Shown: positions 24,482-38,511, counted from the stretch's first letter. The stretch is 64,000 nt of DNA from Hippasteria phrygiana (GCA_037893225.1 JAZGUH010000054.1:372001-436000), one strand, 5' to 3'. Notes: a model not told the origin generated them from the sequence alone. Translations and numbers: made by a program.

Positions 24482-27400
24482 AATTGCAACATGTAGCGCC
24501 AGATCTAAGCTATCCATACATGTCAAAAGTACTGAATTTGGTTGATATTTCATGCAATTATGAATGAATAAAGCAAGTCCATACCCCAGGGAATTTGACA
24601 TGCATGGAGCAATAAATAGAAGGTAATATGCACACAGATGTTGGCCGGAAAGAAAATAAACATTGCGAGGTTTGAATTTTCTCCACAAGTGTTAACTCTA
24701 AGAAGCCGCCGATAATTGCAACATGTAGCGCCAGATCTAAGCTATCCATACATGTCAAAATGACTGTATTTGGTTGATATTTCATGCAATTATGAATGAG
24801 TAAAGCAAGTCCATACCCCAGGGAATTTGACAGGCATGGAGCAATAAATAGAAGGTAATATGCACACAGATGTTGGCCGGAAAGAAAATAAACATTGCGA
24901 GGTTTGAATTTTCTCCACAAGTTTGAACTCTAAGAAGCCGCCGATGATTGCAACATGTAGCGCCAGATCTAAGCTATCCATACATGTCAAAATTACTGCA
25001 TTTGGTTGATATTTCATGCAATTATGAATGAATAAAGCAAGTCCATACCCCAGGGAATTTGACAGGCATGGAGCAATAAATAGAAGGTAATATGCAGACA
25101 GATGTTGGCCGGAAAGAAAATAAACATTGCGAGGTTTGAATTTTCTCCACAAATTTTATCTATAGGAAGCCGCCGATGATTGCAACATGTAGCGCCAGAT
25201 CTAAGCTATCCATACATGTCAAAATGACTGTATTTGGTTGATATTTCATGCAATTATGAATGAGTAAAGCAAGTCCATACCCCAGGGAATTTGACATGCA
25301 TGGAGCAATAAATAGACGGTAACATGTACACAGATGTTGGCCGGAAAGAAAATAAACATTGCGAGGTTTGAATTTTCTCCACAAGTTTTAACTCTAAGAA
25401 GCCGCCGATAATTGCAACATGTAGCGCCAGATCTAAGCTATCCATACATGTCAAAATTACTGAATTTGGTTGATATTTCATGCAATTATGAATGAGTAAA
25501 GCACGTCCATACCCTAGGGAATTTGACAGGCATGGAGCAATAAATAGAAGGTAATATGCACACAGATGTTGGCCGGAAAGAAAATAAACATTGCGAGGTT
25601 TGAATTTTCTCCACAAGTTTTAACTCTAAGAAGCCGCCGATGATTGCAACATGTAGCGCCAGATCTAACCTATCCATACAGGTCAAAATTACTGCATTTG
25701 GTTGATATTTGATGCAATTATGAATGAATAAAGCAAGTCCATACCACAGGGAATTTGACAGGCATGGAGCAATAAATAGAAGGTAATATGCACACAGATG
25801 TTGGCCGGAAAGAAAATAAACATTGCGAGGTTTGAATTTTCTCCACAAGTGTTAACTATAGGAAGCCGCCGATGATTGCAACACGTAGCGCCAGATCTAA
25901 GCTATCCATACATGTCAAAATTACTGAATTTGGTTGATATTTCATGCAATTATGAATGAGTAAAGCAAGTCCATACCCCAGGGAATTTGACATGCATGGA
26001 GCAATAAATAGACGGTAACATGTACACAGATGTTGGCCAGAAAGAAAATAAACATTGCGAGGTTTGAATTTTCTCCACAAATTTTAACTATAGGAAGCCG
26101 CCGATGATTGCAACATGTAGCGCCAGATCTAAGCTATCCATACATGTCAAAATGACTGTATTTGGTTGATATTTCATGCAATTATGAATGAGTAAAGCAA
26201 GTCCATACCCCAGGGAATTTGACATGCATGGAGCAATAAATAGACGGTTACATGTACACAGATGTTGGCCGGAAAGAAAATAAACATTGCGAGGTTTGAA
26301 TTTTCTCCACAAGTTTTAACTATAGGAAGCCGCCGATGATTGCAACATGTAGCGCCAGATCTAAGCTATCCATGTATGTCAAAATGACTGTATTTGGTTG
26401 ATATTTCATGCAATTATGAATGAATAAAGCAAGTCCATACCCCAGGGAATTTGACAGGCATGGAGCAATAAATAGAAGGTAATATGCACACAGATGTTGG
26501 CCGGAAAGAAAATAAACATTGCGAGGTTTGAATTTTCTCCACAAATTTTAACTATAGGAAGCCGCCGATGATTGCAACATGTAGCGCCAGATCTAAGCTA
26601 TCCATACATGTCAAAATGACTGTATTTGGTTGATATTTCATGCAATTATGAATGAGTAAAGCAAGTCCATACCTCAGGGAATTTGACAGGCATGGAGCAA
26701 TAAATAAAAGGTAATCTGCACACGGATGGTGGCCGGGAAGAAAATAAACATTGCGAGGTTTGAATTTTCTCCACAAGTGTTAACTCTAAGAAGCCGCCGA
26801 TAATTGCAACATGTAGCGCCAGATCTAAGCTATCAATACATGTCAAAATTACTGCATCTGGTTGATATTTCATGCAATTATGAATGAGTAAAGCAAGTCC
26901 ATACCCCAGGGAATTTGACATGCATGGAGCAATAAATAGAAGGTAATATGCACACAGATGTTGGCCGGAAAGAAAATAAACATTGCGAGGTTTGAATTTT
27001 CTCCACAAGTTTTAACTCTAAGAAGCCGCCGATGATTGCAACATGTAGCGCCAGATCTAACCTATCCATACAGGTCAAAATTACTGAATTTGGTTGATAT
27101 TTCATGCAATTATGAATGAATAAAGCAAGTCCATACCCCAGGGAATTTGACAGGCATGGAGCAATAAATAGAAGGTAATATGCACATAGATGTTGGCCGG
27201 AAAGAAAATAAACATTGCGAGGTTTGAATTTTCTCCACAAGTGTTAACTCTAAGAAGCCGCCGATAATTGCAACATGTAGCGCCAGATCTAAGCTATCCA
27301 TACATGTCAAAATTACTGAATTTGGTTGATATTTCATGCAATTATGAATGAGTAAAGCAAGTCCATACCCCAGGGAATTTGACATGCATGGAGCAATAAA

Positions 27401-28974
27401 TAGACGGTAACATGTACACAGATGTTGGCCGGAAAGAAAATAAACATTGCGAGGTTTGAATTTTCTCCACAAGTTTTAACTCTAGGCAGCCGCCGATGAT
27501 TGCAACATGTAGCGCCAGATCTAAGCTATCCATACATGTCAAAATGACTGTATTTGGTTGATATTTCATGCAATTATGAATGAGTAAAGCAAGTCCATAC
27601 CTCAGGGAATTTGACAGGCATGGAGCAATAAATAAAAGGTAATCTGCACACGGATGGTGGCCAGGAAGAAAATAAACATTGCGAGGTTTGAATTTTCTCC
27701 ACAAGTGTTAACTCTAAGAAGCCGCCGATGATTGCAACATGTAGCGCCAGATCTAACCTATCCATACAGGTCAAAATTACTGCATTTGGTTGATATTTCA
27801 TGCAATTATGAATGAGTAAAGCAAGTCCATACCCCAGGGAATTTGACAGGCATGGAGCAATAAATAGAAGGTAACATGTACACAGATGTTGGCCGGAAAG
27901 AAAATAAACATTGCGAGGTTTGAATTTTCTCCACAAGTGTTAACTCTAAGAAGCCGCCGATGATTGCAACATGTAGCGCCAGATCTAAGCTATCCATACA
28001 TGTCAAAATTACTGAATTTGGTTGATATTTCATGCAATTATGAATGAGTAAAGCAAGTCCATACCCCAGGGAATTTGACATGCATGGAGCAATAAATAGA
28101 CGGTAATATGTACACAGATGTTGGCCGGAAAGAAAATAAACATTGCGAAGTTTGAATTTTCTCCACAAGTTTTAACTCTAAGAAGCCGCCGATGATTGCA
28201 ACATGTAGCGCCAGATCTAAGCTATACATACATGTCAAAATTACTGCATCTGGTTGATATTTCATGCAATTATGAATGAGTAAAGCAAGTCCATACCCCA
28301 GGGAATTTGACATGCATGGAGCAATAAATAGACGGTAACATGTACACAGATGTTGGCCGGAAAGAAAATAAACATTGCGAGGTTTGAATTTTCTCCACAA
28401 GTTTTAACTCTAGGCAGCCGCCGATGATTGCAACATGTAGCGCCAGATCTAAGCTATCCATACATGTCAAAATGACTGTATTTGGTTGATATTTCATGCA
28501 ATTATGAATGAGTAAAGCAAGTCCATACCTCAGGGAATTTGACAGGCATGGAGCAATAAATAAAAGGTAATCTGCACACGGATGGTGGCCGGGAAGAAAA
28601 TAAACATTGCGAGGTTTGAATTTTCTCCACAAGTGTTAACTCTAAGAAGCCGCCGATAATTGCAACATGTAGCGCCAGATCTAAGCTATCAATACATGTC
28701 AAAATTACTGCATCTGGTTGATATTTCATGCAATTATGAATGAGTAAAGCAAGTCCATACCCCAGGGAATTTGACATGCATGGAGCAATAAATAGAAGGT
28801 AATATGCACACAGATGTTGGCCGGAAAGAAAATAAACATTGCGAGGTTTGAATTTTCTCCACAAGTTTTAACTCTAAGAAGCCGCCGATGATTGCAACAT
28901 GTAGCGCCAGATCTAACCTATCCATACAGGTCAAAATTACTGAATTTGGTTGATATTTCATGCAATTATGAATG
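24414..28974 (+). repeat. Mosaic block rebuilt from two left-hand segments
   Basis: Bases 24,414-26,541 match 4,001-6,128 at constant lag 20,413. They include 'aaaagtactg', 'gtttgaactc', 'gcagac', 'aagcacgtcc', 'tttgatgc', 'caacacg' and 'ccatgtatg'. Overlapping this, 25,288-28,974 matches 14,152-17,838 at lag 11,136 (48 x 232). The block is an island of older, left-type monomers inside an otherwise hexamer-derived region. It ends in the hybrid b/c monomer at 28,768. One difference noted against the 14-kb copy is 'caacatgtag' where that copy has 'caacatatag'. Confidence 0.82.
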
Positions 28975-28999
28975 AGTAAAGCAAGTCCATACCCCAGGG
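28768..28999 (+). repeat. Hybrid monomer b/c
   Basis: It reads as b up to 'aacctatcc' and 'aggtc', then ends 'gaatgagtaaagc' like c instead of 'gaatgaataaagc'. The switch lies between about 28,929 and 28,974, and one monomer is missing compared with the b-c order elsewhere. The same hybrid is at 33,176-33,407, carried along in the second 19-mer. Confidence 0.85.
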
Positions 29000-31319
29000 A
29001 ATTTGACATGCATGGAGCAATAAATAGACGGTAACATGTACACAGATGTTGGCCGGAAAGAAAATAAACATTGCGAGGTTTGAATTTTCTCCACAAGTTT
29101 TAACTCTAGGCAGCCGCCGATGATTGCAACATGTAGCGCCAGATCTAAGCTATCCATACATGTCAAAATGACTGTATTTGGTTGATATTTCATGCAATTA
29201 TGAATGAGTAAAGCAAGTCCATACCTCAGGGAATTTGACAGGCATGGAGCAATAAATAAAAGGTAATCTGCACACGGATGGTGGCCAGGAAGAAAATAAA
29301 CATTGCGAGGTTTGAATTTTCTCCACAAGTGTTAACTCTAAGAAGCCGCCGATGATTGCAACATGTAGCGCCAGATCTAACCTATCCATACAGGTCAAAA
29401 TTACTGCATTTGGTTGATATTTCATGCAATTATGAATGAGTAAAGCAAGTCCATACCCCAGGGAATTTGACAGGCATGGAGCAATAAATAGAAGGTAACA
29501 TGTACACAGATGTTGGCCGGAAAGAAAATAAACATTGCGAGGTTTGAATTTTCTCCACAAGTGTTAACTCTAAGAAGCCGCCGATGATTGCAACATGTAG
29601 CGCCAGATCTAAGCTATCCATACATGTCAAAATGACTGTATTTGGTTGATATTTCATGCAATTATGAATGAGTAAAGCAAGTCCATACCTCAGTGAATTT
29701 GACAGGCATGGAGCAATAAATAAAAGGTAATCTGCACACGGATGGTGGCCGGGAAGAAAATAAACATTGCGAGGTTTGAATTTTCTCCACAAGTGTTAAC
29801 TCTAAGAAGCCGCCGATAATTGCAACATGTAGCGCCAGATCTAAGCTATCAATACATGTCAAAATTACTGCATCTGGTTGATATTTCATGCAATTATGAA
29901 TGAGTAAAGCAAGTCCATACCCCAGGGAATTTGACATGCATGGAGCAATAAATAGAAGGTAATATGCACACAGATGTTGGCCGGAAAGAAAATAAACATT
30001 GCGAGGTTTGAATTTTCTCCACAAGTTTTAACTCTAAGAAGCCGCCGATGATTGCAACATGTAGCGCCAGATCTAACCTATCCATACAGGTCAAAATTAC
30101 TGAATTTGGTTGATATTTCATGCAATTATGAATGAATAAAGCAAGTCCATACCCCAGGGAATTTGACAGGCATGGAGCAATAAATAGAAGGTAATATGCA
30201 CATAGATGTTGGCCGGAAAGAAAATAAACATTGCGAGGTTTGAATTTTCTCCACAAGTGTTAACTCTAAGAAGCCGCCGATAATTGCAACATGTAGCGCC
30301 AGATCTAAGCTATCCATACATGTCAAAATTACTGAATTTGGTTGATATTTCATGCAATTATGAATGAGTAAAGCAAGTCCATACCCCAGGGAATTTGACA
30401 TGCATGGAGCAATAAATAGACGGTAACATGTACACAGATGTTGGCCGGAAAGAAAATAAACATTGCGAGGTTTGAATTTTCTCCACAAGTTTTAACTCTA
30501 GGCAGCCGCCGATGATTGCAACATGTAGCGCCAGATCTAAGCTATCCATACATGTCAAAATGACTGTATTTGGTTGATATTTCATGCAATTATGAATGAG
30601 TAAAGCAAGTCCATACCTCAGGGAATTTGACAGGCATGGAGCAATAAATAAAAGGTAATCTGCACACGGATGGTGGCCAGGAAGAAAATAAACATTGCGA
30701 GGTTTGAATTTTCTCCACAAGTGTTAACTCTAAGAAGCCGCCGATGATTGCAACATGTAGCGCCAGATCTAAGCTATCCATACATGTCAAAATTACTGAA
30801 TTTGGTTGATATTTCATGCAATTATGAATGAGTAAAGCAAGTCCATACCCCAGGGAATTTGACATGCATGGAGCAATAAATAGACGGTAATATGTACACA
30901 GATGTTGGCCGGAAAGAAAATAAACATTGCGAAGTTTGAATTTTCTCCACAAGTTTTAACTCTAAGAAGCCGCCGATGATTGCAACATGTAGCGCCAGAT
31001 CTAAGCTATACATACATGTCAAAATTACAGCATCTGGTTGATATTTCATGCAATTATGAATGAGTAAAGCAAGTCCATACCCCAGGGAATTTGACATGCA
31101 TGGAGCAATAAATAGACGGTAACATGTACACAGATGTTGGCCGGAAAGAAAATAAACATTGCGAGGTTTGAATTTTCTCCACAAGTTTTAACTCTAGGCA
31201 GCCGCCGATGATTGCAACATGTAGCGCCAGATCTAAGCTATCCATACATGTCAAAATGACTGTATTTGGTTGATATTTCATGCAATTATGAATGAGTAAA
31301 GCAAGTCCATACCCCAGGG
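29000..31319 (+). repeat. Ten-monomer module d e f a b c d e2 g d2, occurrence 1
   Basis: Fixed order of ten types (2,320 bp), part of the first 19-mer. It is followed by i and a j-derived hybrid. What precedes each occurrence differs; here it is the b/c hybrid. Confidence 0.83.
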
Positions 31320-31551
31320 AATTTGACAGGCATGGAGCAATAAATAGAAGGTAATATGCACACAGATGTTGGCCGGAAAGAAAATAAACATTGCGAGGTT
31401 TGAATTTTCTCCACAAGTTTTAACTCTAGGAAGCCGCCGATGATTGCAACATGTAGCGCCAGATCTAAGCTATCCATACATGTCAAAATTACTGAATTTG
31501 GTTGATATTTCATGCAATTATGAATGAGTAAAGCAAGTCCATACCCTAGGG

Positions 31552-31783
31552 AATTTGACAGGCATGGAGCAATACATAGAAGGTAATATGCACATAGATG
31601 TTGGCCGGAAAGAAAATAAACATTGCGAGGTTTGAATTTTCTCCACAAGTGTTAACTCTAAGAAGCCGCCGATAATTGCAACATGTAGCGCCAGATCTAA
31701 GCTATCCATACATGTCAAAATTACTGAATTTGGTTGATATTTCATGCAATTATGAATGAGTAAAGCAAGTCCATACCCCAGGG
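31552..31783 (+). repeat. Hybrid monomer j/c at the 19-mer junction
   Basis: It starts with the j marker 'aatacatag' and then has the c marker 'gcacatagatg', so the switch falls within about 20 bases (31,573-31,594). This is the join between the two 4,408-bp copies. Confidence 0.84.
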
Positions 31784-34700
31784 AATTTGACATGCATGGA
31801 GCAATAAATAGACGGTAACATGTACACAGATGTTGGCCGGAAAGAAAATAAACATTGCGAGGTTTGAATTTTCTCCACAAGTTTTAACTCTAGGCAGCCG
31901 CCGATGATTGCAACATGTAGCGCCAGATCTAAGCTATCCATACATGTCAAAATGACTGTATTTGGTTGATATTTCATGCAATTATGAATGAGTAAAGCAA
32001 GTCCATACCTCAGGGAATTTGACAGGCATGGAGCAATAAATAAAAGGTAATCTGCACACGGATGGTGGCCAGGAAGAAAATAAACATTGCGAGGTTTGAA
32101 TTTTCTCCACAAGTGTTAACTCTAAGAAGCCGCCGATGATTGCAACATGTAGCGCCAGATCTAACCTATCCATACAGGTCAAAATTACTGCATTTGGTTG
32201 ATATTTCATGCAATTATGAATGAGTAAAGCAAGTCCATACCCCAGGGAATTTGACAGGCATGGAGCAATAAATAGAAGGTAACATGTACACAGATGTTGG
32301 CCGGAAAGAAAATAAACATTGCGAGGTTTGAATTTTCTCCACAAGTGTTAACTCTAAGAAGCCGCCGATGATTGCAACATGTAGCGCCAGATCTAAGCTA
32401 TCCATACATGTCAAAATTACTGAATTTGGTTGATATTTCATGCAATTATGAATGAGTAAAGCAAGTCCATACCCCAGGGAATTTGACATGCATGGAGCAA
32501 TAAATAGACGGTAATATGTACACAGATGTTGGCCGGAAAGAAAATAAACATTGCGAAGTTTGAATTTTCTCAACAAGTTTTAACTCTAAGAAGCCGCCGA
32601 TGATTGCAACATGTAGCGCCAGATCTAAGCTATACATACATGTCAAAATTACTGCATCTGGTTGATATTTCATGCAATTATGAATGAGTAAAGCAAGTCC
32701 ATACCCCAGGGAATTTGACATGCATGGAGCAATAAATAGACGGTAACATGTACACAGATGTTGGCCGGAAAGAAAATAAACATTGCGAGGTTTGAATTTT
32801 CTCCACAAGTTTTAACTCTAGGCAGCCGCCGATGATTGCAACATGTAGCGCCAGATCTAAGCTATCCATACATGTCAAAATGACTGTATTTGGTTGATAT
32901 TTCATGCAATTATGAATGAGTAAAGCAAGTCCATACCTCAGGGAATTTGACAGGCATGGAGCAATAAATAAAAGGTAATCTGCACACGGATGGTGGCCGG
33001 GAAGAAAATAAACATTGCGAGGTTTGAATTTTCTCCACAAGTGTTAACTCTAAGAAGCCGCCGATAATTGCAACATGTAGCGCCAGATCTAAGCTATCAA
33101 TACATGTCAAAATTACTGCATCTGGTTGATATTTCATGCAATTATGAATGAGTAAAGCAAGTCCATACCCCAGGGAATTTGACATGCATGGAGCAATAAA
33201 TAGAAGGTAATATGCACACAGATGTTGGCCGGAAAGAAAATAAACATTGCGAGGTTTGAATTTTCTCCACAAGTTTTAACTCTAAGAAGCCGCCGATGAT
33301 TGCAACATGTAGCGCCAGATCTAACCTATCCATACAGGTCAAAATTACTGAATTTGGTTGATATTTCATGCAATTATGAATGAGTAAAGCAAGTCCATAC
33401 CCCAGGGAATTTGACATGCATGGAGCAATAAATAGACGGTAACATGTACACAGATGTTGGCCGGAAAGAAAATAAACATTGCGAGGTTTGAATTTTCTCC
33501 ACAAGTTTTAACTCTAGGCAGCCGCCGATGATTGCAACATGTAGCGCCAGATCTAAGCTATCCATACATGTCAAAATGACTGTATTTGGTTGATATTTCA
33601 TGCAATTATGAATGAGTAAAGCAAGTCCATACCTCAGGGAATTTGACAGGCATGGAGCAATAAATAAAAGGTAATCTGCACACGGATGGTGGCCAGGAAG
33701 AAAATAAACATTGCGAGGTTTGAATTTTCTCCACAAGTGTTAACTCTAAGAAGCCGCCGATGATTGCAACATGTAGCGCCAGATCTAACCTATCCATACA
33801 GGTCAAAATTACTGCATTTGGTTGATATTTCATGCAATTATGAATGAGTAAAGCAAGTCCATACCCCAGGGAATTTGACAGGCATGGAGCAATAAATAGA
33901 AGGTAACATGTACACAGATGTTGGCCGGAAAGAAAATAAACATTGCGAGGTTTGAATTTTCTCCACAAGTGTTAACTCTAAGAAGCCGCCGATGATTGCA
34001 ACATGTAGCGCCAGATCTAAGCTATCCATACATGTCAAAATGACTGTATTTGGTTGATATTTCATGCAATTATGAATGAGTAAAGCAAGTCCATACCTCG
34101 GTGAATTTGACAGGCATGGAGCAATAAATAAAAGGTAATCTGCACACGGATGGTGGCCGGGAAGAAAATAAACATTGCGAGGTTTGAATTTTCTCCACAA
34201 GTGTTAACTCTAAGAAGCCGCCGATAATTGCAACATGTAGCGCCAGATCTAAGCTATCAATACATGTCAAAATTACTGCATCTGGTTGATATTTCATGCA
34301 ATTATGAATGAGTAAAGCAAGTCCATACCCCAGGGAATTTGACATGCATGGAGCAATAAATAGAAGGTAATATGCACACAGATGTTGGCCGGAAAGAAAA
34401 TAAACATTGCGAGGTTTGAATTTTCTCCACAAGTTTTAACTCTAAGAAGCCGCCGATGATTGCAACATGTAGCGCCAGATCTAACCTATCCATACAGGTC
34501 AAAATTACTGAATTTGGTTGATATTTCATGCAATTATGAATGAATAAAGCAAGTCCATACCCCAGGGAATTTGACAGGCATGGAGCAATAAATAGAAGGT
34601 AATATGCACATAGATGTTGGCCGGAAAGAAAATAAACATTGCGAGGTTTGAATTTTCTCCACAAGTGTTAACTCTAAGAAGCCGCCGATAATTGCAACAT

Positions 34701-35995
34701 GTAGCGCCAGATCTAAGCTATCCATACATGTCAAAATTACTGAATTTGGTTGATATTTCATGCAATTATGAATGAGTAAAGCAAGTCCATACCCCAGGGA
34801 ATTTGACATGCATGGAGCAATAAATAGACGGTAACATGTACACAGATGTTGGCCGGAAAGAAAATAAACATTGCGAGGTTTGAATTTTCTCCACAAGTTT
34901 TAACTCTAGGCAGCCGCCGATGATTGCAACATGTAGCGCCAGATCTAAGCTATCCATACATGTCAAAATGACTGTATTTGGTTGATATTTCATGCAATTA
35001 TGAATGAGTAAAGCAAGTCCATACCTCAGGGAATTTGACAGGCATGGAGCAATAAATAAAAGGTAATCTGCACACGGATGGTGGCCAGGAAGAAAATAAA
35101 CATTGCGAGGTTTGAATTTTCTCCACAAGTGTTAACTCTAAGAAGCCGCCGATGATTGCAACATGTAGCGCCAGATCTAAGCTATCCATACATGTCAAAA
35201 TTACTGAATTTGGTTGATATTTCATGCAATTATGAATGAGTAAAGCAAGTCCATACCCCAGGGAATTTGACATGCATGGAGCAATAAATAGACGGTAATA
35301 TGTACACAGATGTTGGCCGGAAAGAAAATAAACATTGCGAAGTTTGAATTTTCTCCACAAGTTTTAACTCTAAGAAGCCGCCGATGATTGCAACATGTAG
35401 CGCCAGATCTAAGCTATACATACATGTCAAAATTACAGCATCTGGTTGATATTTCATGCAATTATGAATGAGTAAAGCAAGTCCATACCCCAGGGAATTT
35501 GACATGCATGGAGCAATAAATAGACGGTAACATGTACACAGATGTTGGCCGGAAAGAAAATAAACATTGCGAGGTTTGAATTTTCTCCACAAGTTTTAAC
35601 TCTAGGCAGCCGCCGATGATTGCAACATGTAGCGCCAGATCTAAGCTATCCATACATGTCAAAATGACTGTATTTGGTTGATATTTCATGCAATTATGAA
35701 TGAGTAAAGCAAGTCCATACCCCAGGGAATTTGACAGGCATGGAGCAATAAATAGAAGGTAATATGCACACAGATGTTGGCCGGAAAGAAAATAAACATT
35801 GCGAGGTTTGAATTTTCTCCACAAGTTTTAACTCTAGGAAGCCGCCGATGATTGCAACATGTAGCGCCAGATCTAAGCTATCCATACATGTCAAAATTAC
35901 TGAATTTGGTTGATATTTCATGCAATTATGAATGAGTAAAGCAAGTCCATACCCTAGGGAATTTGACAGGCATGGAGCAATACATAGAAGGTAAT
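31580..35995 (+). repeat. 19-monomer higher-order repeat, copy 2 (4,408 bp)
   Basis: This follows copy 1 directly; the junction lies in the j/c hybrid monomer at 31,552-31,783. Private changes I saw are 'ttttctcaac' (about 32,565) for 'ttttctccac' and 'cctcggtgaa' (about 34,096) for 'cctcagtgaa'. Only a few differences in 4.4 kb implies recent duplication or ongoing homogenisation. The match ends in the j/e hybrid at 35,960-36,191. Confidence 0.87.
33408..35727 (+). repeat. Ten-monomer module, occurrence 2
   Basis: Same ten types in the second 19-mer, again after a b/c hybrid and before i and a j-derived hybrid. The a monomer is preceded by the private 'cctcggtg'. Confidence 0.83.
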
Positions 35996-36191
35996 ATGCA
36001 CACAGATGTTGGCCGGAAAGAAAATAAACATTGCGAGGTTTGAATTTTCTCCACAAGTTTTAACTCTAAGAAGCCGCCGATGATTGCAACATGTAGCGCC
36101 AGATCTAACCTATCCATACAGGTCAAAATTACTGCATTTGGTTGATATTTCATGCAATTATGAATGAGTAAAGCAAGTCCATACCCCAGGG
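35960..36191 (+). repeat. Hybrid monomer j/e at the end of the second 19-mer
   Basis: It has 'aatacatag' and 'acaagttttaac' as in j, but ends 'gaatgagtaaagc' as in e. The two parents are identical between roughly 36,062 and 36,165, so the exchange point cannot be placed more finely. Confidence 0.8.
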
Positions 36192-38511
36192 AATTTGACA
36201 GGCATGGAGCAATAAATAGAAGGTAACATGTACACAGATGTTGGCCGGAAAGAAAATAAACATTGCGAGGTTTGAATTTTCTCCACAAGTGTTAACTCTA
36301 AGAAGCCGCCGATGATTGCAACATGTAGCGCCAGATCTAAGCTATCCATACATGTCAAAATGACTGTATTTGGTTGATATTTCATGCAATTATGAATGAG
36401 TAAAGCAAGTCCATACCTCAGTGAATTTGACAGGCATGGAGCAATAAATAAAAGGTAATCTGCACACGGATGGTGGCCGGGAAGAAAATAAACATTGCGA
36501 GGTTTGAATTTTCTCCACAAGTGTTAACTCTAAGAAGCCGCCGATAATTGCAACATGTAGCGCCAGATCTAAGCTATCAATACATGTCAAAATTACTGCA
36601 TCTGGTTGATATTTCATGCAATTATGAATGAGTAAAGCAAGTCCATACCCCAGGGAATTTGACATGCATGGAGCAATAAATAGAAGGTAATATGCACACA
36701 GATGTTGGCCGGAAAGAAAATAAACATTGCGAGGTTTGAATTTTCTCCACAAGTTTTAACTCTAAGAAGCCGCCGATGATTGCAACATGTAGCGCCAGAT
36801 CTAACCTATCCATACAGGTCAAAATTACTGAATTTGGTTGATATTTCATGCAATTATGAATGAATAAAGCAAGTCCATACACCAGGGAATTTGACAGGCA
36901 TGGAGCAATAAATAGAAGGTAATATGCACATAGATGTTGGCCGGAAAGAAAATAAACATTGCGAGGTTTGAATTTTCTCCACAAGTGTTAACTCTAAGAA
37001 GCCGCCGATAATTGCAACATGTAGCGCCAGATCTAAGCTATCCATACATGTCAAAATTACTGAATTTGGTTGATATTTCATGCAATTATGAATGAGTAAA
37101 GCAAGTCCATACCCCAGGGAATTTGACATGCATGGAGCAATAAATAGACGGTAACATGTACACAGATGTTGGCCGGAAAGAAAATAAACATTGCGAGGTT
37201 TGAATTTTCTCCACAAGTTTTAACTCTAGGCAGCCGCCGATGATTGCAACATGTAGCGCCAGATCTAAGCTATCCATACATGTCAAAATGACTGTATTTG
37301 GTTGATATTTCATGCAATTATGAATGAGTAAAGCAAGTCCATACCTCAGGGAATTTGACAGGCATGGAGCAATAAATAAAAGGTAATCTGCACACGGATG
37401 GTGGCCAGGAAGAAAATAAACATTGCGAGGTTTGAATTTTCTCCACAAGTGTTAACTCTAAGAAGCCGCCGATGATTGCAACATGTAGCGCCAGATCTAA
37501 GCTATCCATACATGTCAAAATTACTGAATTTGGTTGATATTTCATGCAATTATGAATGAGTAAAGCAAGTCCATACCCCAGGGAATTTGACATGCATGGA
37601 GCAATAAATAGACGGTAATATGTACACAGATGTTGGCCGGAAAGAAAATAAACATTGCGAAGTTTGAATTTTCTCCACAAGTTTTAACTCTAAGAAGCCG
37701 CCGATGATTGCAACATGTAGCGCCAGATCTAAGCTATACATACATGTCAAAATTACTGCATCTGGTTGATATTTCATGCAATTATGAATGAGTAAAGCAA
37801 GTCCATACCCCAGGGAATTTGACATGCATGGAGCAATAAATAGACGGTAACATGTACACAGATGTTGGCCGGAAAGAAAATAAACATTGCGAGGTTTGAA
37901 TTTTCTCCACAAGTTTTAACTCTAGGCAGCCGCCGATGATTGCAACATGTAGCGCCAGATCTAAGCTATCCATACATGTCAAAATTACTGAATTTGGTTG
38001 ATATTTCATGCAATTATGAATGAGTAAAGCAAGTCCATACCCCAGGGAATTTGACAGGCATGGAGCAATAAATAGACGGTAATATGTACACAGATGTTGG
38101 CCGGAAAGAAAATAAACATTGCGAAGTTTGAATTTTCTCCACAAGTTTTAACTCTAAGAAGCCGCCGATGATTGCAACATGTAGCGCCAGATCTAAGCTA
38201 TACATACATGTCAAAATTACTGCATCTGGTTGATATTTCATGCAATTATGAATGAGTAAAGCAAGTCCATACCCCAGGGAATTTGACATGCATGGAGCAA
38301 TAAATAGACGGTAACATGTACACAGATGTTGGCCGGAAAGAAAATAAACATTGCGAGGTTTGAATTTTCTCCACAAGTTTTAACTCTAGGCAGCCGCCGA
38401 TGATTGCAACATGTAGCGCCAGATCTAAGCTATCCATACATGTCAAAATGACTGTATTTGGTTGATATTTCATGCAATTATGAATGAGTAAAGCAAGTCC
38501 ATACCTCAGGG
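35996..38511 (+). repeat. Transition block: f a b c d e2 g, then a two-monomer duplication
   Basis: After the j/e hybrid the order is f, a, b, c, d, e2, g, a hybrid d/e2, g again, then d. The b monomer at 36,656-36,887 carries a private 'acaccaggg'. The block links the 19-mers to the second copy of the 5.8-kb segment. Confidence 0.8.
37584..38511 (+). repeat. Local 464-bp tandem duplication (two monomers, g d-like, twice)
   Basis: Type g (37,584) and the d/e2 hybrid (37,816) are followed by a second g (38,048) and a full d (38,280). The hybrid at 37,816-38,047 has the d-type 'ggcagccgcc' (37,927) but the e2-type 'tactgaattt' (37,985). The second g begins with 'gacaggc', as e2 does before the usual g, instead of only 'gacatgc'. 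These joins fit an unequal exchange two monomers out of step. Confidence 0.78.

Larger units (their letters stand above)
27172..31579 (+). repeat. 19-monomer higher-order repeat, copy 1 (4,408 bp)
   Basis: The order is c d e f2 g d a (b/c hybrid) d e f a b c d e2 g d2 i, which is 19 monomers. It recurs at 31,580 at a lag of 4,408 = 19 x 232. Shared rare markers include the b/c hybrid, 'cctcagtg' or a derivative at the same place, and 'attacagcatc' at about 31,024 and 35,432. Confidence 0.88.
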
